From Lanius collurio (Eukaryota; Chordata; Aves; Passeriformes; Laniidae): DNA of 64,000 bases. The notes below the pieces were generated by a model. That model worked only from the letters and a program-made list of their open reading frames with translations. It had not been told where the DNA came from and ran no database searches. The stretch is from positions 5,687,408 to 5,751,407 of the forward strand of contig JACBWW010000044.1 of assembly GCA_020086605.1 (NCBI GenBank), given 5' to 3'. Below are positions 60,145 to 64,000 of this stretch, in pieces (the first letter of the stretch is position 1; the number at the start of each line of letters is the position of its first letter). The translations under genes and the position numbers were made by a program.

Positions 60145-62072
60145 AGTCTTGGCATCTTCTGGCCTGGGAACCACTCTTCTAAACTAGCTCTGTAGCTGAT
60201 GGAGTTCTGTGGCATTTTCTTGCTGTTGTCTGCAGAAATAAGCATTTGCATAAAAAAGTACTTTATAAATACATTTGTGAGGGAGCTGCTTGTCTGATAT
60301 GGAATTATAAAATGTTCCCATTCAATAAATCATGCAGAATCAATAGAAATGGACTTTATGAATGTGAACTGCAGAGCAAAACAAATAATGTTGATATAGA
60401 CAACTTGAGATTCCAGCTCTGGCATTGCTTGCAGATCATATTTTTCAAAAGTCATTCATGACATCAGTCTTTCAATTTCAAAGGAAATGTTATTCTGGAA
60501 TCTGGTGTCTTATTCTGTAATTAGAAGAAAAATAAACCCATGCCTTTACACAGCTTCATGTTCTGCCAGCAAAATTTCCAATCACTTCTAAAAGTCTTTC
60601 CATTAATCTATATAGAAGGAAGGAAATACTCACATTCGTGTCATCCTCTTATTTCCAGGGGTAACCAACAGTGACTGGAAAGAGCATATACTTAGTATCG
60701 AGAAGTGCATGACATTTTTGTTTCACTATATCCATGTGAGCTCTAATACAGAGGGACTACTCAGGTGGTGCTTACTTTCAGACAACTTGCTGGGTCAAAG
60801 GTTAAGTGCCAAACATTCAAAACCTGTCCCTATTCAATCTAGCTTCTAGCAACAAATTAATTATGGAAACCAAAAAAAGCAAATGCATGAAACAATATCT
60901 ATTCAACAAATCAGAAACATCCAATTAAGAACAGAAATGCAGTGCTGCCACAAGGGTGACGACACTTATGATAAAGATGACATAAATTATTTTCTACCTG
61001 TAGTTTGAAGAAGACTACATGGAAACAAAATCTGCACTGTTTCCTGTCTGACTTTCAATTGGAAAATATTATCCTTAGAGATCAGATGTACAAATGAGCC
61101 TTCCTGTTTTTTACATGGCTGCTTGGGGATTGTTCCTCTTAGCCTCATGGCTGCTGTTCAAAGCTTGTGCGGTTCCCCATTCTGAGCTGAGATCACCTGA
61201 CAGCCAGGAAGTCATGCAATGTTTGCTGTAGGAGCCATCACAGCTGGCCCAGGAACATCTACAGGGTTTGGTCCAGGTAAGGATAATTGCTTCTCTTCCA
61301 GATGGGATGAACAATTAAACAGCAGAGGGAAGATCACCTGGTCCTCCTGGGAACCTTTCAGAGAGGAGAGTGAGTGGTGAGGATACTCTTTTGGGGAGAC
61401 ACTTTGGAAAAACAAGCAGTGGAGTAGGATGTGGTTGATAAGGCAGCTTTCCACTGAGTAGGCTGAAAGGGCTTTGATATGGTGAATTCATTTTCCTTGG
61501 AGAAATTATACTGAATATTTAAAGGAAAGAGTTTGGGCTGAGCTGGAACACCTAATGTTGCCAGTTTCTTTTACCTGATACTTCTCATGAAAAAAAACAA
61601 CTGTTCCTCCCCGATCTTAGAAAGTATGTAGGCAGCTGGGAAAGGTTTCACAGACAGAGTTTCTTCATATATTTCTTAACTTCTCCTCTATAAATCCCTA
61701 ATATGCTACAAAACCTTCTGATTCTGGAAATTTGGGGTTACAGTGCCATAACTATTTCCATTCTATGTTAAGGCTCTTCAACATGAGCTAGGAAGGAGTT
61801 AAGGAGAAACTATTGGATTGGAAGTGGACCCTAAATTTCAAAATTAAGTAAGAAAGTACTAATGAATTAACACAGAGAGAGAGGTTTATCCTGAAGGACA
61901 TGAGAAGCTTCATGCCAAAGCATATTATGTTCTCAAAGAGTAACTGAGGAAAACACTTCAAACAGTCCATACTGTTAAGCAGCAGAAATTCTGGTTCAAC
62001 TGGGAGATTCCAAATATTTCCAAGCAGAGGACATTGGGGCCTTTTAAAAATATTACATATACTCATGTTGAA
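60145..62072. other. AT-rich spacer, no gene recognised
   Basis: Only short frames without motifs. Confidence 0.55.
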
Positions 62073-62472
62073 NNNNNNNNNNNNNNNNNNNNNNNNNNNN
62101 NNNNNNNNNNNNNNNNNNNNNNNNNNNNNNNNNNNNNNNNNNNNNNNNNNNNNNNNNNNNNNNNNNNNNNNNNNNNNNNNNNNNNNNNNNNNNNNNNNNN
62201 NNNNNNNNNNNNNNNNNNNNNNNNNNNNNNNNNNNNNNNNNNNNNNNNNNNNNNNNNNNNNNNNNNNNNNNNNNNNNNNNNNNNNNNNNNNNNNNNNNNN
62301 NNNNNNNNNNNNNNNNNNNNNNNNNNNNNNNNNNNNNNNNNNNNNNNNNNNNNNNNNNNNNNNNNNNNNNNNNNNNNNNNNNNNNNNNNNNNNNNNNNNN
62401 NNNNNNNNNNNNNNNNNNNNNNNNNNNNNNNNNNNNNNNNNNNNNNNNNNNNNNNNNNNNNNNNNNNNNNNN
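62073..62472. other. Assembly gap, 400 N
   Basis: The run of N is exactly 400 bases. Any frame crossing it is meaningless. Confidence 1.
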
Positions 62473-64000
62473 ACCCCATATAATTTTATTATTTTTGATA
62501 TATTTTATTATAAACATATGTATATGTTTTATTATAAGGATATTACACAGAGCAACATGTATTTAGATTACAATACATATTATTTCTGTTTTGTTCAAAC
62601 TGCTGGTAAATAACAAATCCTTCAAATTTGCAAGTAGCAAAGCTGTTTTGAGGTCTTGGGGGTGTTTTATACATAAAGAAAAGAAACACCTTTTTGCAAA
62701 CTTCCACTGTTACATGCACGATAGAGCTAAGGGTACATATTCCTATCCTCCCAAGGACAGCACAAATAGCCTCAGTCTGCATTTTGCTCTCTCTTAAAGT
62801 TGCATTGTAACAGGGGAACCATCCACCTGCACTGTGTACCCATCTGCTTGTCTGTTTGTTCCTCAGTAACTGTAACTGGAGGTTTAGGCGGTTTTGGCAG
62901 CTCTGCAAGTCAATAGCATTCAAACACTAAAACTAAATTGTGACAAAATAGGTATGTTTGCTGAATGAGGGCTCTCTGCAGATGAAATCAGTACTTCTGC
63001 CAGGTCCATGTGGAGTTCTTGCCAGCTGCATTGTGTGTCCTGCTTCCAACCCCTAGAGACCAAAACATCAAGTAATAGGCATTATGGAGTTACTATCAGA
63101 AATCCCCTTAGTCACTCCAAAGGATTAAGGGCTCATTGGTGATGGAGGTTCTGTAACTGGTAATTGTGCTTACACTACCTGAGAAGCTTCTAGTTCTGCA
63201 TTACTACCCTAAGCTACCAGCAATGGTAGCTATTAGCTCCAGACTCTGAGTGAGATTTTGATTCATTTGAGGATTCAGGTAGTTCCCACTTCTACCCAGG
63301 TATCTACTCAGACCATTTTTTTAGAGAAGGGACTGATATGACCACCTGTCTCTTGAAATAAAGCACAATGCAGTACCTGTAACCACACTTTTCCCACCTT
63401 ATACTCTATCTTGGATATTAGGCACCCCACAGGTTATGAAGAAAACAAGGTTCAGCCTCCATATATTCCCTAATGGATCTTGAACTCTTCTTACATCTTG
63501 CAATTCATGAACCTGATTGCCCTGGGGGGTAGACCGGCTATAGGTACATTGGCCTAGAGCCACAAAGTACCTAGAAGAAGGCATTTGGAGATGCTAGCAA
63601 AGCAGGAAATTGAACTAAAGACATCAGTTGGATCACTTTCACCCTTACGCACCTCAAATTGCTTTTACTATCATTTCAGTGTTCACCAACATCTTTCAAA
63701 GCAGTTTGTAGTACTGATAGGCTCAGCCTTGTACTCAGCAGCTACCACTGAGAACATCCTGTGCTCTCAGGCACATGTCCACTGCACACCTCACCAAATG
63801 ACAAAGATGTATGCTGCCACTTTAATGTTTAATTATACTGTTCTTCCTCATCTCCATCTGCACAGCTGAAAAGGACTGAGACCAAAGGGGATGAGAAAGG
63901 GAAACAGTAATTTGGCAGGGGAAAACATAGGAAGATCATCCAAGCTTCTGCAGCACAAATTACTCCAGCTAGGATATGATGGGGCATTTTTGAGCAGTAA
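62473..64000. other. Spacer to window end, no gene recognised
   Basis: A 126-codon minus-strand frame (62,543-62,923) lacks recognisable motifs. No repeat family was identified. Confidence 0.5.

Noticed and set aside
62034..62613. Frames of 138-182 codons at the gap
   Set aside because: They read through 400 N and have no real sequence content.
1..64000. CRISPR arrays, operons, ribosome binding sites, bacterial terminators
   Set aside because: The window is vertebrate nuclear DNA; no regularly spaced direct repeats or prokaryotic gene structure is present.
1..64000. tRNA, rRNA or snRNA genes
   Set aside because: Scanning by eye found no convincing A/B box pair with cloverleaf or conserved small-RNA core. 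Weak candidates would need a covariance-model search.

Overview
The window looks like a piece of a bird chromosome, probably gene desert or intron. No host exon or RNA gene could be recognised. Two things point to a bird. First, it carries about seventeen remnants of CR1 LINEs, recognised by the CR1 reverse-transcriptase C-terminus and the 3' tail ending in ATTCTATGATTCTG-like repeats. Second, it carries LTR types familiar from avian genomes, including three starting with the GGCTGGGAYAGAGTTAATTTTCTTC block. Base composition is AT-rich apart from a few islands. I cannot name the species.

Layout: 1-12.5 kb is AT-rich spacer with CR1 pieces (2.0, 5.4-6.1, 7.4-8.0, 8.7 kb) and simple repeats. 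A short, old class II provirus lies at 12,559-15,589. It has two related LTRs of about 295 bp, a perfect 6-bp target duplication (CTCCTC), a polypurine tract, a decayed gag-like 5' part, and no recognisable pol or env. From 15.6 to 45 kb there is spacer with three ERVL-type LTRs (19.3, 29.2, 33.1 kb) and ten CR1 remnants. A GC-richer island with a TATA-like box and an RFX X-box lies at 45.9-46.3 kb, next to an antisense LTR (46.6-47.05 kb). After more CR1 pieces (48.2, 49.9, 52.3 kb), 53.0-53.8 kb looks like an AT-rich, homeodomain-site-rich non-coding element. A solo LTR of ERV1 type with a 4-bp duplication (CTAC) sits at 58,378-59,007. An assembly gap of exactly 400 N lies at 62,073-62,472.

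The most striking item is inside the 12.6-15.6 kb provirus. In place of pol and env, on the same strand as the LTRs, lies a decayed but clear cold-shock domain of the Y-box (YBX1/2/3) type at about 14,586-14,870. It continues in frame to 15,014. A GC-rich low-complexity open frame (13,893-14,585) precedes it in the same reading frame, separated by one TGA. This looks like a non-autonomous retrovirus that captured a host Y-box protein sequence. The LTRs have diverged clearly and the cold-shock frame has three internal stops, so this copy is dead. Related copies elsewhere in the genome would show whether the chimera was once functional.

No set of genes here works together as an operon or pathway. 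The annotation is mainly a record of mobile-element history plus a few candidate regulatory sites.
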